Positions 18,325 through 28,315 of a stretch of DNA of 64,000 bases are shown one piece after another. The DNA is from an uncultured Alistipes sp. (GTDB taxonomy: Bacteria; Bacteroidota; Bacteroidia; Bacteroidales; Rikenellaceae): assembly GCA_900769445.1 (NCBI GenBank), contig CAAGGR010000040.1, forward strand, positions 32,561-96,560, given 5' to 3'. The translations under genes and the position numbers were made by a program. Under the pieces are notes generated by a model, which did not search any database, was not told the origin of the DNA, and worked only from the letters and a program-made list of their open reading frames with translations. How positions within the stretch are numbered: the first letter of the stretch is position 1; every line of letters starts with the position of its first letter.

Positions 18325-20146
18325 TTACCACATCCTCAATCTTAGTCATCACATCTATCGCATCGGCATAGACAACACTCATCTCGCCATCGGTGGTTGG
18401 TGCATACTGCGCCTCCTCAGAGCGCGATATAATCTCGCAGAACTCCTCGGCAACAGCCATAGCAACACCTCTGCGATACAGCTCCTCGCGAATCTTCTCC
18501 TTTGTAAGGTTTGAAACTGGGATATTGAACTTGTCGCTAATATATCCCCACATAGCCCTCAGCGTCTCCTCATAGAAGGCATGACGGTTGCCCTCGTTCA
18601 TCGAGCGCTCCGCCATACGAAGTCGCTGGATAGCAACCTTATCGGCACGTTTCATACGTCGCGCAACGATATTACGGTTATCGCGTATACGCTTGCGCAT
18701 AACGACATATACCACTATGAAGATTGCCAACAATACCACTACAACCAACCAGTATATAGGGGTAAAGATAAAGATTGATGCACTCTTTGGTGGCAACGAC
18801 CCAATATGGATAAATCGGATATCCTTATCCAGCTGTCGCATCGTTGCGCCATAGTTTACATAGTTACCCACGCTGTGCTGTGCTGGAGCAGAGCCATCAT
18901 CCTTAATGGTAATAGTGTATGGCTCGGTGCTAAGAGTCTTATACTCTCCCTTCTGTGGGTCGAAGTAGCTAAACTCTATCGGTGCGATGGTAAACTCGCC
19001 TGCAGAACGCGCTACAAAGGGGTATGTATAGGTTATGCTACCCGTTGTTCCCGATGCTGTAGCCTTGATATTATCTACAATCTTAGTGTCGTATAACTCA
19101 AAGCTATCTGGGAGATTTAGTCGTGGCGCAGCAATGAACTTCAGGTTGCCACTACCCGAAATAGTAAGTTCAAGTTGGTCTGCCGAGTTGCTCTCAATCT
19201 CGCTACTTGGCATACGGTACGATATGCGGAAGTCGCCCACAGCACCATTAAAGGAGCGTGGCGCACCTACTGGGAACTCCTTGACATTTATAGTTATAGG
19301 CTCACTCTTAAGCTGCTTCGTCACATAGTGTATCTGACGACCTCCGAAGAATGGGTCGAAGTGTCTGTTGCCCTGCACCTCAACAGGTGTACGCACCGTC
19401 ATCGAAGCGGCAGGGATGGTTATCTTACCACTCTGCTGTGGCGATAGAAGCAACTCTGTTATCTTATGAGTCTCGTAGATGCGACCATTATACTCCTCGC
19501 GCGAAGGGGCATTGTCGAATGTTAGCTCCTGCGACCAGAAACCATCAAACGATGGGATATTCACATCCGAAACGTCGGAAATACTTACTCGTGTATATAG
19601 CACCAATGAAGCACGTATCGCCTCACCCTTATAAACCTCTCTATCATAGAGCTTTAATCGCAACATTATATCATCCTTAGCAATACGGCTCTCGGGCGAC
19701 GACTTCTGCTTTGCCCCGCCCACACCCTGCTCTGCAGAACGCTCGCTTGCTCTCTCGGCTATAACCTCAACTGGCTGAGGCTTAGTCGTATATCTCTTGT
19801 CTTCAACAGTTATAGATGCTGCACCTATGGTAAACTTACCCGCCTCGTTTGGCATCAAGACATAGGTATATGTGCAGTTATAACTTGCCGTTTTGCGACC
19901 ATTTATAAATTGCACTGAGTGGCCTGTAGATACAGAGGGTCCCGCCAATACGTCGAAGCCCTCGAGGTCTGGAGCCTTAAAGCTATTGCGCTCAGGCTCA
20001 GCATCCACCGAGAACTCCACACGAAAAGGCTCACCTAAGGCTGTTATTGCTGGCACGTCAACCTTAAATGATACCTGTCCCCACGCTGTTAGCGATATAA
20101 ACAGCGCCACAAGTACAACTAAAACTCTTTGTGTTACTCTTGTCAT
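18305..20146 (-). CDS. batD: BatD-like protein
   Basis: 613 aa. Signal peptide (1 to about 23, ending AWGQ), a long extracytoplasmic part of repeated beta-sandwich modules (about 25-440, including SGSGNLKFIAAPRLNLP), one membrane segment at about 455-478, and a basic cytoplasmic tail of about 130 residues. This fits the BatD/oxygen-tolerance family. BatE follows on the same strand after a hairpin-filled gap. The usual BatA/B VWA partners are not adjacent; a fumarase gene lies upstream instead. Confidence 0.8.
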   Translation of the reverse strand: MTRVTQRVLVVLVALFISLTAWGQVSFKVDVPAITALGEPFRVEFSVDAEPERNSFKAPDLEGFDVLAGPSVSTGHSVQFINGRKTASYNCTYTYVLMPNEAGKFTIGAASITVEDKRYTTKPQPVEVIAERASERSAEQGVGGAKQKSSPESRIAKDDIMLRLKLYDREVYKGEAIRASLVLYTRVSISDVSDVNIPSFDGFWSQELTFDNAPSREEYNGRIYETHKITELLLSPQQSGKITIPAASMTVRTPVEVQGNRHFDPFFGGRQIHYVTKQLKSEPITINVKEFPVGAPRSFNGAVGDFRISYRMPSSEIESNSADQLELTISGSGNLKFIAAPRLNLPDSFELYDTKIVDNIKATASGTTGSITYTYPFVARSAGEFTIAPIEFSYFDPQKGEYKTLSTEPYTITIKDDGSAPAQHSVGNYVNYGATMRQLDKDIRFIHIGSLPPKSASIFIFTPIYWLVVVVLLAIFIVVYVVMRKRIRDNRNIVARRMKRADKVAIQRLRMAERSMNEGNRHAFYEETLRAMWGYISDKFNIPVSNLTKEKIREELYRRGVAMAVAEEFCEIISRSEEAQYAPTTDGEMSVVYADAIDVMTKIEDVVKGCSIN

Positions 20147-20198
20147 TACAAATTTCTCTTATTCCGAATTATAACGCCTCGGAGAGCGCAATTATTGT

Positions 20199-20357
20199 AA
20201 AGTGAAAAAGGCTATGACAATATAGTTATAAGGGTTATTAAGGTGTTTTAATGGTAATTAGGGGTGATTAAGGGTATATTCCCTCATCCCTTAAACACCC
20301 CTAAAAGCCTTTAATCTCCGCTAATTACCTTTCGCCATACAGTTTGTCTTTCACTTT
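20199..20357. repeat. Nested inverted repeat in the batD-fumarase gap
   Basis: AAAGTGAAA at 20199-20207 pairs with TTTCACTTT at 20349-20357, and inside it GGTAATTAG pairs with CTAATTACC and GTGATTAAGGG with CCCTTAAACAC-type arms. With the next element it fills the 339-nt gap between batD and the fumarase gene, in which I see no coding sequence. Confidence 0.5.
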
Positions 20358-20366
20358 GGCAAAATT

Positions 20367-20488
20367 AAAATTGGAGAGTAGGGTTAGTTTGTTAGATTGT
20401 CGCCGCTCTTGAAACCGGAGTTTACTTAACGTAAATGAGGATTTCAAGAGCAAGCAATATGACAAAATAACCCTGCTATACAATTTTA
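20367..20488. repeat. Long imperfect hairpin at the 3' end of the fumarase gene
   Basis: A fold-back of about 120 nt: left arm AAAATTGGAGAGTAGGGTT (20368 on) pairs with AACCCTGCTATACAATTTT at about 20469-20487, and CGCTCTTGAAA pairs with TTTCAAGAGC. The apex holds a smaller hairpin TTTAC-TTAAC-GTAAA. The right arm overlaps the fumarase stop codon (20486-20488). Confidence 0.7.
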
Positions 20489-22099
20489 ATGCTGGAAGTC
20501 AGCAAAAAAATCATTACCCTTATCATCTACGATGATGAAGGCAGGGAAGTTCTCAACATAGATCTTGCGAACAGCCTCCATGCCAAGCTCCTCGAAGTCT
20601 ACAACCTCTACTTTCTTGATAGAGTTCTTAGCGAGGATAGCGGCAGGGCCACCGATAGAGCCAAGGTAGAAACCACCGTTAGACTTACATGCATCAGTAA
20701 CCTGCTGTGAACGATTACCCTTAGCAACCATAACAAGTGAACCACCAGCCTTCTGGAATAGGTCTACGTATGAGTCCATACGACCTGCTGTAGTAGGGCC
20801 AAAGGAGCCAGACGCCATACCCTGTGGAGTCTTAGCAGGGCCTGCATAGTAAACAGGGTGATTCTTAAAGTAGTCTGGCATAGGCTTACCCTCGTCAAGC
20901 ATCTGCTTGATGCGAGCATGTGCGATATCGCGCGCTACAACAAGTGTACCCTTAAGGTTAAGACGGGTCTTAATTGGGTACTTAGAGAGAATCTCACGCA
21001 CCTTATCCATACCCTCGTCAAGGTCGATATCTACTGCTGGCGACATTGCTGGCGCCTGTGCAGGAAGGAAGCGCGCTGGATTCTTCTCAAGCTGCTCGAT
21101 GAAGATTCCCTCTGGGGTAATCTTAGCCTTGATATTACGGTCTGCAGAGCAGCTTACACCGATAGCTACAGGGCATGATGCAGCGTGGCGTGGTGCGCGG
21201 ATAACACGAACATCGTGTACGTAGTACTTACCGCCAAACTGAGCGCCAAGACCAATCTCCTGACATATCTTCTGCACCTTAGCCTCCCACTCAAGATCAC
21301 GGAAGCAACGACCACCCTCGTTACCAGATGTTGGAAGCTCGTCGAGGTAGCCAGCAGATGCCTTCTTAACAGTTGAAAGACACATCTCAGCAGATGTACC
21401 ACCGATACAGATAGCAAGGTGATATGGAGGACAAGCAGATGTGCCAAGATCAAGAATATGCTTCTTAATGAAGGCTGTTAGCGACTCCTCGTTAAGAAGC
21501 GCCTTGGTCTGCTGATAGAGGAAGGTCTTATTTGCAGAGCCACCACCCTTAGTGATAAACAAGAACTCATACTCCATACCTGGATGACCACCGTAGATGT
21601 CGATCTGTGCTGGAAGGTTAGTTGCAGAGTTCTTCTCCTCAGTCATAGTGAAAGGCACAACCTGAGAGTAGCGCAAGTTACGCTCCTTATATGTCTCATA
21701 CACACCGCGTGAGATGCACTCAGCATCGTTAGCGCCTGTATATACATCCTCGCCCTTATGACCAATACAGATTGCAGTACCTGTATCCTGACATGTAGGA
21801 AGCTCACCCTCAGCAGCCACACACTGGTTCATAAGCATTGTGTATGCCACGAACTTGTCATTATCGGTAGCCTCTGGATCCTCAAGGATATTTGCAAGCT
21901 TCTGTAGGTGTGATGCGCGCAAGTAGAAAGATACATCAGCGTATGCCTCCTTAGCCAAAAGCTCAAGACCCTTTGGGTCAACCTTCAAAATCTTGCGACC
22001 GTCGCACTCAACGACCTTTACATAATCCTTCGTAAGAAGGCGGTACTCAGTCTTATCCTGCTGGATAGGAAATGGTTCCTGATAGATAAATTCAGCCAT
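20486..22099 (-). CDS. Class I fumarate hydratase (Fe-S)
   Basis: 537 aa. Oxygen-sensitive [4Fe-4S] fumarase of the FumA/FumB type: N-terminal Fe-S catalytic domain (cluster Cys in [14 protein letters not shown], Cys103) and C-terminal beta domain ([11 protein letters not shown] region). It interconverts fumarate and malate in the TCA or reductive succinate pathway. The NSS transporter gene is 27 nt upstream on the same strand, so co-transcription is possible. The 3' end is folded into a long hairpin. Confidence 0.93.
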   Translation of the reverse strand: MAEFIYQEPFPIQQDKTEYRLLTKDYVKVVECDGRKILKVDPKGLELLAKEAYADVSFYLRASHLQKLANILEDPEATDNDKFVAYTMLMNQCVAAEGELPTCQDTGTAICIGHKGEDVYTGANDAECISRGVYETYKERNLRYSQVVPFTMTEEKNSATNLPAQIDIYGGHPGMEYEFLFITKGGGSANKTFLYQQTKALLNEESLTAFIKKHILDLGTSACPPYHLAICIGGTSAEMCLSTVKKASAGYLDELPTSGNEGGRCFRDLEWEAKVQKICQEIGLGAQFGGKYYVHDVRVIRAPRHAASCPVAIGVSCSADRNIKAKITPEGIFIEQLEKNPARFLPAQAPAMSPAVDIDLDEGMDKVREILSKYPIKTRLNLKGTLVVARDIAHARIKQMLDEGKPMPDYFKNHPVYYAGPAKTPQGMASGSFGPTTAGRMDSYVDLFQKAGGSLVMVAKGNRSQQVTDACKSNGGFYLGSIGGPAAILAKNSIKKVEVVDFEELGMEAVRKIYVENFPAFIIVDDKGNDFFADFQH

Positions 22100-22126
22100 A
22101 GTTTTAATCTTTTAGTATTTTTGGAT

Positions 22127-23461
22127 TTATAATGTCTTAATAAAGTCTACGATGCCGAAGATGAAGACCACCGACACCAACACAGGGCATACATAGCGAA
22201 GCAAGAAGCGGATAACAGGATATGTAGCCTTATCCACACCACCCTCTGCCGTAAGCTCCTTGCGCATATCCTCCTTCTTCCATATCCAGCCAACAAACAC
22301 TGCTGTAAGGATACCAAGCAATGGCAACATAACAATAGATGTGAAGTTGTCCAAGAGCGAGAAGATGTTCATACCGCCAATGGTGAAGCCACTCCAGTCG
22401 CCCAACGACAACGATGCAGCTGTAGCAAGCACAAGAGCGATGATAGTAACAACCCAAGCACCCTTGCGGCGTGACATACCACGCTTCTCAACAAAATATG
22501 AGGTTACAGCCTCGTGCATAGAGATTGTTGAAGATAGGGCTGCAAGACCCAACAAAAGGAAGAAGAGTGTAGACCACACGCCACCCATAGGCATTGTAGA
22601 GAAGACCTTAGGCATAGCCACAAACGCCAACTGAGGACCACTCTCATTCTCAACACCTGCCGAGAAGATAATTACCGCAGCCATAAGAGCCACGATAGTA
22701 TCGAGCGATACCACGCTAATTGCCGTACCTGCAATCTTGGTTCCATCCTTGAAGTATGAGCCATAGATAAGCATAGCACCCATACCGATAGAGAGGGTGA
22801 AGAATGCCTGTCCCATAGCCGCAAGGAAGGACTTACCCGTAACCATCGAGAAGTCTGGAGTAAAGACATTTGCCAAAGCCTCACGACCTGCTGGCATCCA
22901 CAATGAGTAGATAGCAAGAGCGATAAGGATAGCAAAGAGCAGTGGCATCATCACCTTAGAAGCCTTCTCGATACCTCCCTGCACACCACCTGTGATGATA
23001 AAGTGGTTAGCAAAGATGAAGAGATAGGTAAAGAGTAGTGGTAGCCATGTGCCTGTAGTGAAACTATGGAAGAAACCACCAAAGTCGCTACCTATAGCAT
23101 CTGTTGCCGAGGCAATGGTGTAGTTAAGTGTCCAACCCGCGATAACGAAGTAGTAGCCCATAATAAGGGTTACAGATATTAGACCCATAGCACCAAGCCA
23201 GCCCCAACCGCGCTTAATAGTTGCGAAGGCATCTATAGGGTTCTTCTTGGTGTTGTGTCCCACAGCAAACTCCGCAATAAGGAGCGGAAGACCAAGAAAT
23301 AGGATACATCCCAAGTAGATGAGAATGAAGGCACCGCCACCATTCTCCGAGGTGATATAGGGGAAACGCCAGATATTACCAAGACCTATAGCCGAGCCAG
23401 CAGCAGCAAGAATAGCTGCCAACTTACCTCCAAAGCCACCTCTATTTTCTGTATTAGCCAT
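22127..23461 (-). CDS. Sodium-dependent transporter, SNF/NSS family
   Basis: 444 aa from the ATG at 23461 (MANTENRGGFGGKLAAIL). A TTG at 23476 would add five residues and overlap folB by 8 nt. TM1 carries the NSS signature GSAIGLGNIWRFPY (about 22-35) with Na+/substrate-binding glycines. About 11 hydrophobic segments follow, as in bacterial LeuT-like proteins. The likely substrate is an amino acid, but which one cannot be read from the sequence. Confidence 0.88.
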   Translation of the reverse strand: MANTENRGGFGGKLAAILAAAGSAIGLGNIWRFPYITSENGGGAFILIYLGCILFLGLPLLIAEFAVGHNTKKNPIDAFATIKRGWGWLGAMGLISVTLIMGYYFVIAGWTLNYTIASATDAIGSDFGGFFHSFTTGTWLPLLFTYLFIFANHFIITGGVQGGIEKASKVMMPLLFAILIALAIYSLWMPAGREALANVFTPDFSMVTGKSFLAAMGQAFFTLSIGMGAMLIYGSYFKDGTKIAGTAISVVSLDTIVALMAAVIIFSAGVENESGPQLAFVAMPKVFSTMPMGGVWSTLFFLLLGLAALSSTISMHEAVTSYFVEKRGMSRRKGAWVVTIIALVLATAASLSLGDWSGFTIGGMNIFSLLDNFTSIVMLPLLGILTAVFVGWIWKKEDMRKELTAEGGVDKATYPVIRFLLRYVCPVLVSVVFIFGIVDFIKTL

Positions 23462-23468
23462 AAATTTT

Positions 23469-23828
23469 CTATCCAATTAAAGTTACACTCACCTTGTCAA
23501 TCTTTCCACCAAGTGGAGGCGCAATTTTCGCCACAGTACACTCCACCTCAACAATCTGTGGAAATGCCTCCTTCACAGCCTCGATAATGTTCGATGCTGC
23601 TGCCTCTATGGTGCGCTGTGTGCGCTGCATAGTACGCTCCACAATCTCAAATACCGTGAGGTAATTCACCGCCTGCGTAACATCATCCGTCTTGGGCAGG
23701 TCACCCAAAGGTGTGCGTATCGCCAAGTCTACACGAAAGCGATTACCTACCTTTTGTTCAAGGTCGTAGCAACCATGAAAGGCACGAACATAGATGCCGT
23801 CAAGGCGTATGGTATATAACTTCTCCAC
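23469..23828 (-). CDS. folB: Dihydroneopterin aldolase
   Basis: 119 aa, normal length. T-fold enzyme of folate synthesis that cleaves dihydroneopterin to 6-hydroxymethyl-dihydropterin and glycolaldehyde. Motifs: DGIYVRAFHGCYDLEQ at about 10-25 with the pterin-binding Glu, VNYLTVFEIVE, and a C-terminal VAKIAPPLGGKIDKVSV with the catalytic Lys. The start overlaps the tyrS stop by one base. Confidence 0.92.
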   Translation of the reverse strand: MEKLYTIRLDGIYVRAFHGCYDLEQKVGNRFRVDLAIRTPLGDLPKTDDVTQAVNYLTVFEIVERTMQRTQRTIEAAASNIIEAVKEAFPQIVEVECTVAKIAPPLGGKIDKVSVTLIG

Positions 23829-25123
23829 TACTCAACAGTGATTAGGAAGTAGTTCTTCTTACCCTTCTGCACCAAAAGGTACTTACCAGCGATAAGGTCA
23901 GCCTCAGTAACCTCACGCATAGCATCCATAACCTTCTCCTTGTTTAGCTGCACGCCACCGCCCTGCACCATCTTGCGGCACTCGCCCTTAGATGGGAAGA
24001 CCTTGCAAATCTCAGCCACTACATCTACGAATGGCTTACCAAGGTCGGCACGCGACATTGTGAACTGTGGCACACCCTCAAACACCTGCAAAAGAGTAGC
24101 CTCGTCCAACGAGCGCAATGCCTCAGATGTAGCATTGCCAAAGAGGATATTTGATGCTGCCTGAGCCTTCTCCAACTCCTCCTTAGAGTGAATCATCGTT
24201 GTAACCTCCTCAGCAAGACGCTTCTGCAACACGCGCAAGTGTGGGGCAGCATCATGCTCAGTGATAAGAGCCTCAACAGTCTCGCGGTCAAGTAGGGTAA
24301 AAATCTTAATGTAGCGCTTTGCATCGTCGTCGCTAACGTTCAACCAGAACTGGTAGAACTTATATGGCGATGTATAGCGAGCATCAAGCCATACGTTACC
24401 CGACTCGGTCTTACCAAACTTCGTACCGTCAGCCTTAGTGATAAGTGGGCATGTGATAGCAAATGCCTCAGCCTCAGAGCCGAGCTTACGACGGATAAGC
24501 TCCGTACCAGTAGTGATGTTACCCCACTGATCTGCACCACCGAGCTGCACCTTGCAATTGTACTCGTTGTAGAGGTGCAAGAAGTCGTAACCCTGCAATA
24601 GCTGATATGTAAACTCGGTAAACGACATACCGTCGCCCTCGCCATTAAAGCGCTTCTTCACAGAGTCCTTAGCCATCATGTAGTTTACGGTAATACATTT
24701 ACCGATATCACGAGCGAAATCGAGGAACGAGAACTCCTTCATCCAGTCGTAGTTGTTAACCAACAAGGCGTGGTTGTCGGCTGTAGAGTCGAAGTCGATA
24801 AGCTTTGCCAACTGGTTTTTGATAGCCTCCTGATTATGACGTAATGTAGCCTCATCCAACAAATTACGCTCCTGCGACTTACCCGATGGGTCGCCAATCA
24901 TACCTGTAGCGCCGCCAATAAGGGCGATAGGGCGATGGCCGCACATCTGAAAGTGCTTCAAAATCATAACACCCACGAGGTGACCAATATGTAGTGAGTC
25001 GGCTGTTGGGTCGATACCCAAGTATGCTGTTGTCATCTCCTTCTGCAACTGCTCCTTTGCACCTGGCATAATGGTATGAATCATACCACGCCACTCAAGT
25101 TCCTGAACAAAATCCTTAACCAT
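23828..25123 (-). CDS. tyrS: Tyrosyl-tRNA synthetase
   Basis: 431 aa. Class I synthetase: HIGH at 45-48, KMSKS-equivalent KFGKTES (about 233-239), tyrosine-binding region [12 protein letters not shown], and a C-terminal S4-like RNA-binding domain (about 350-431). It charges tRNA-Tyr. It heads the tyrS-folB-NSS-fumarase run. Confidence 0.97.
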   Translation of the reverse strand: MVKDFVQELEWRGMIHTIMPGAKEQLQKEMTTAYLGIDPTADSLHIGHLVGVMILKHFQMCGHRPIALIGGATGMIGDPSGKSQERNLLDEATLRHNQEAIKNQLAKLIDFDSTADNHALLVNNYDWMKEFSFLDFARDIGKCITVNYMMAKDSVKKRFNGEGDGMSFTEFTYQLLQGYDFLHLYNEYNCKVQLGGADQWGNITTGTELIRRKLGSEAEAFAITCPLITKADGTKFGKTESGNVWLDARYTSPYKFYQFWLNVSDDDAKRYIKIFTLLDRETVEALITEHDAAPHLRVLQKRLAEEVTTMIHSKEELEKAQAASNILFGNATSEALRSLDEATLLQVFEGVPQFTMSRADLGKPFVDVVAEICKVFPSKGECRKMVQGGGVQLNKEKVMDAMREVTEADLIAGKYLLVQKGKKNYFLITVE

Positions 25124-25173
25124 TGTCTATAATCTTTAATATTTCATTTATCTCCTAATCTATCGGCCATCGG

Positions 25174-26982
25174 CTACTCAGCATCGAGTTCCAAGGTCTC
25201 TATCATCTCCTTCAAGCGCTCGTTCTTCTCCACAAGGTGGCGAAGTCTATCCTCAAGAGTTATAGGGCGCGATATTCTCACACGCTCGTTTACCGTAACC
25301 TCTATCTCGATAAGTCCAACAGCGCCACTATGCTCCGCAAAGATCTTCTGCAACTCAGCCTTATCGTGCATAATATCCGATGCCAACTGCTCGGATGGAA
25401 CGCTCACCTTAACAACGTTGCCATCGACCACCATAGCATCGAAGAAGACACCATAACGCTGACGTGTACGTGTTAGAGCCTCGATAATACGCTCCTTCGC
25501 AACCAAAATCTTCTCCTGACACGCAGGGTCTATAGCCGACACCACACCCTTAGACTCAGCCTCTGCCTCCGCAATAAGCTCGCTTGCTGTCTTTGCCTTA
25601 CCACCCAATAGCCCGTTCAACGAGAGGCTTCCAACCTTTGGTTTTAGGGTCGATGGGCGCGATGGGCGCTGCTGCTCACTCTTAACCCCCACGCTCGGCT
25701 TAACCTCTGGCACCGTCTCTGCCGGTGCTGGTGCTACACTCTGCACCGAAGCAGAAGCTGGCGCAGGCTGTGGCTGCTGCTGTGGCTGCTGTTGAACTGG
25801 TCTTGCGACTGGCGCAGGAGCCTCCAACTCTGGAAGAGCAAAATTTGTGTCGAAGGTTAACCCCTCGAGGTCATCTGCTACATCTTCATTTTTTTTTTGA
25901 CCGAGACCCGCAATCTTCATAAGTCCCAGCTCCACAAGCAATCGTTGATTTGACGACTGTCGTATCTTTCCGTCTGCCTCCGTAAGCAACGATATAGCAT
26001 TAAAGAGGAACTGCTCGTTACACCTCTGGGCTTGCTGCTTATATCGCTCTACAAGCGTACCCGTAAACTCCACAAGTGCAACCGCAGGACCCTTAGCCAT
26101 CAACAAGTCGCGGAGATGGGCATTAAGACCCGATATAAAGACCTGTGGCGAGAAACCACGTGCCAAAATATTATCGAACAGCATCAGCGCATCGATATAC
26201 TTACCCTCGAGAAGCAAATCGGTAGCCGAGAAGTAGGTATCGTAGTCCAATACGTTGAGCGTAGCTGCAACATCCTTATAGTTTAGATTAGCACCGCAGA
26301 ACGATACTGCCTTATCAAACATCGATAGTGCATCGCGCATACCACCATCAGCCTTATGGGCGATAAGGTTTAGCGCCTCGTCATCAGCAGTTACACCCTC
26401 CTTGTCGGCAATATAGCGTAGATACTCCACGCCATCCTCAACTTTGATACGGTTGAAGTCGTAAATCTGGCAACGCGACAAGATGGTAGGGATAATCTTA
26501 TGCTTCTCGGTAGTTGCAAGGATAAAGATTGCATGACGTGGCGGCTCCTCCAAAGTCTTCAAAAAGGCATTGAAGGCTGCTGCCGAGAGCATATGCACCT
26601 CATCGATAACAAAGACCGAGTAGCTACCCTGCTGTGGGATGATGCGCACCTGCTCGATAAGGTTACGAATATCATCCACCGAGTTGTTAGATGCTGCATC
26701 CAACTCATGAACATTCAACGAGCGACCCTCGTTGAAGGAGCGACACGACTCGCACTCATTACACGCCTCGCCACCCTGCGGATTAAGGCAGTTGATAGCC
26801 TTAGCAAAGATACGAGCGCATGTGGTCTTACCCACACCGCGAGGCCCACAGAAGAGGTATGCGTGAGCGAGCTGTCCGCGCTCTATAGCATTTTTCAATG
26901 TCGAAGTAATATGTCGCTGACCCACAACCGAAGCGAAGGTTGCAGGGCGATACTTACGTGCTGAAACAATAAAATTCTCCAT
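25174..26982 (-). CDS. dnaX: DNA polymerase III tau (and probably gamma) subunit
   Basis: 602 aa from the ATG at 26982 (MENFIVSARKYRP, the canonical DnaX start). The frame is open 10 codons further, but those lie across a -7 promoter box. Walker A GPRGVGKT at 46-53, zinc-module cysteines at about 64-85, DEVHML Walker B, then a Pro/Gln-rich linker and a C-terminal tau domain. Codons 362-365 contain an A10 run at the end of clamp-loader domain III. One extra or one missing A would end the protein at 365 or 367 residues, a gamma-sized product. Confidence 0.96.
   Translation of the reverse strand: MENFIVSARKYRPATFASVVGQRHITSTLKNAIERGQLAHAYLFCGPRGVGKTTCARIFAKAINCLNPQGGEACNECESCRSFNEGRSLNVHELDAASNNSVDDIRNLIEQVRIIPQQGSYSVFVIDEVHMLSAAAFNAFLKTLEEPPRHAIFILATTEKHKIIPTILSRCQIYDFNRIKVEDGVEYLRYIADKEGVTADDEALNLIAHKADGGMRDALSMFDKAVSFCGANLNYKDVAATLNVLDYDTYFSATDLLLEGKYIDALMLFDNILARGFSPQVFISGLNAHLRDLLMAKGPAVALVEFTGTLVERYKQQAQRCNEQFLFNAISLLTEADGKIRQSSNQRLLVELGLMKIAGLGQKKNEDVADDLEGLTFDTNFALPELEAPAPVARPVQQQPQQQPQPAPASASVQSVAPAPAETVPEVKPSVGVKSEQQRPSRPSTLKPKVGSLSLNGLLGGKAKTASELIAEAEAESKGVVSAIDPACQEKILVAKERIIEALTRTRQRYGVFFDAMVVDGNVVKVSVPSEQLASDIMHDKAELQKIFAEHSGAVGLIEIEVTVNERVRISRPITLEDRLRHLVEKNERLKEMIETLELDAE
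25889..25898 (-). promoter_or_regulatory. A10 slippage site inside dnaX
   Basis: Ten consecutive A on the coding strand (reading CAA AAA AAA AAT). With 11 A the next codon is TGA; with 9 A the frame reads ATG AAG ATG TAG. Both alternative frames stop at once, the arrangement seen at dnaX slippage or frameshift sites in other bacteria. Confidence 0.7.
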
Positions 26983-26989
26983 AACTCGA

Positions 26990-26997
26990 CAAAGATA
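26990..26997 (-). promoter_or_regulatory. -7 box of dnaX, very close to the ATG
   Basis: TATCTTTG on the minus strand, only 7 nt from the ATG at 26982. If transcription begins the usual 5-8 nt after the box, the mRNA would have almost no leader. No good -33 box is visible. Confidence 0.5.
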
Positions 26998-27071
26998 ATG
27001 ATTTTTTCGCACGCTATACGCACGTACGCGTAATTTTTTTCTCGGCAGGTGCGTTTATTCGCGGAAAACAC

Positions 27072-27079
27072 TATCTTTG
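27072..27079 (+). promoter_or_regulatory. -7 box of the metallophosphatase gene
   Basis: TATCTTTG, 18 nt before the ATG at 27098. It overlaps a TTG in the same frame (27077), which argues against that longer start. Confidence 0.6.
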
Positions 27080-27097
27080 CACCAAGAACTAACCGAT

Positions 27098-28273
27098 ATG
27101 AGTATGAGAAAATTTAACATATTATTCACCCTTTTTGCCATACTTGCTTTTGGCAATTATGTCTCTGCACAGCAGAATATAGAGAGCGGCTTCAACCTTG
27201 TTGTTGTGGGCGACTCGCAGCCACAGACAAAAAAGCAACTCAAAGAGTTAGAGCAGGTTATAATCCCTCAGATTGGCACCATAGTCGAGGAGTATCGCGT
27301 TACAGGCTACCCCACCGCAATACTAATTACAGGCGATGTAGTTTGGGACACAACGAAATTTCTGCCTCGCGTAAAAAAGGCATTTGAGAGTCTTGGAGTG
27401 CCAGTATATGCCGTTATCGGCAACCACGACCACAACCGATACCATCGCTACAACGAGGAGCGCGCAGAGCGCAAATATGTCGAGACCTTCGGGTCGCGAA
27501 ACATCAACTTTACACTTGGCGAGACGCTATTTGTAACGTTTGACAATATCAGTTTTGAGCGCCACTACAAAGAGGATATCGACAGTAAGCAACTTGTATG
27601 GCTTGCAGAACTCATAGAAAATACACCTGATAATCAGCGCATTGCAGTCTGCATGCATGCCCCAGCTACAGACTTTAACAAGGGCATCCTAAAGTCATAC
27701 ATTAAGCCTTTAGTTAGCATCTTAGGTGATAGAGAGGTACACTTTATCACGGGTCATCGCCACCACCACGGCACTGCCGATCTCTCCGAAAGGATGGTTG
27801 AGCATAACGTGGCGCAGGTAAATGGCAACCTATGGTATGCCCCTATTGGTTCGGATGGAACACCACGCGGTGTCTTCTGCATTGAGGAGCGCAATGGTGC
27901 GTGGCAGTGGCATCACCGCATCCTCGGCAAGGGCTTCGACGAGCCTCTTATCGTATGGAACGAGGGATGGGTTAAGGAGCATGAAGATTATGTGGTTGTA
28001 AAGGTCGTTGGCTGGGACGATAAATGGAGTGTTGCATGGCAGGAGAATGGGGTAAATATGGGTGCTCTGGAGCAGATATCCATCCTCGACCCAGACTACA
28101 TCTATTATGTTGAGCATGAGGCAGATTACGCAAAGAAATATATGGAGCGTCTACGCAAATCTGCACACCCTCACAACCACTATTTCCGCTGTAAGCGCAC
28201 AACTGAAAATAGCGAAATTACCATTATTGCCACCGACCGTTTTGGTCGCACATTCACAGCTAAGGCAGAGTAA
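27098..28273 (+). CDS. Calcineurin-like metallophosphoesterase, exported
   Basis: 391 aa from the ATG at 27098; a second ATG two codons on (MRKFNILFTLF) is equally possible. Signal peptide ends about ...NYVSAQ. All five metallophosphatase blocks are present: VVGDSQ, TGDVVWD, GNHDH, CMHAP and TGHRHHH. The C-terminal 120 residues form an extra beta-rich region. It should be a periplasmic phosphatase or phosphodiesterase with a dinuclear metal site; the substrate is unknown. It is divergent from dnaX and convergent with the SSS symporter. Confidence 0.85.
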   Translation: MSMRKFNILFTLFAILAFGNYVSAQQNIESGFNLVVVGDSQPQTKKQLKELEQVIIPQIGTIVEEYRVTGYPTAILITGDVVWDTTKFLPRVKKAFESLGVPVYAVIGNHDHNRYHRYNEERAERKYVETFGSRNINFTLGETLFVTFDNISFERHYKEDIDSKQLVWLAELIENTPDNQRIAVCMHAPATDFNKGILKSYIKPLVSILGDREVHFITGHRHHHGTADLSERMVEHNVAQVNGNLWYAPIGSDGTPRGVFCIEERNGAWQWHHRILGKGFDEPLIVWNEGWVKEHEDYVVVKVVGWDDKWSVAWQENGVNMGALEQISILDPDYIYYVEHEADYAKKYMERLRKSAHPHNHYFRCKRTTENSEITIIATDRFGRTFTAKAE

Positions 28274-28315
28274 AATAAGAGTCGCAAATTGCCGAAAATA
28301 GTCTTCGTATTGACC

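Noticed and set aside
26983..27012. Longer dnaX start (10 extra codons)
   Set aside because: These codons span the TATCTTTG promoter box and the canonical DnaX start is MENFIVSARKYRP at 26982.
27077..27097. TTG start for the metallophosphatase gene
   Set aside because: It overlaps the -7 box; ATG at 27098 or 27104 gives a normal signal peptide.
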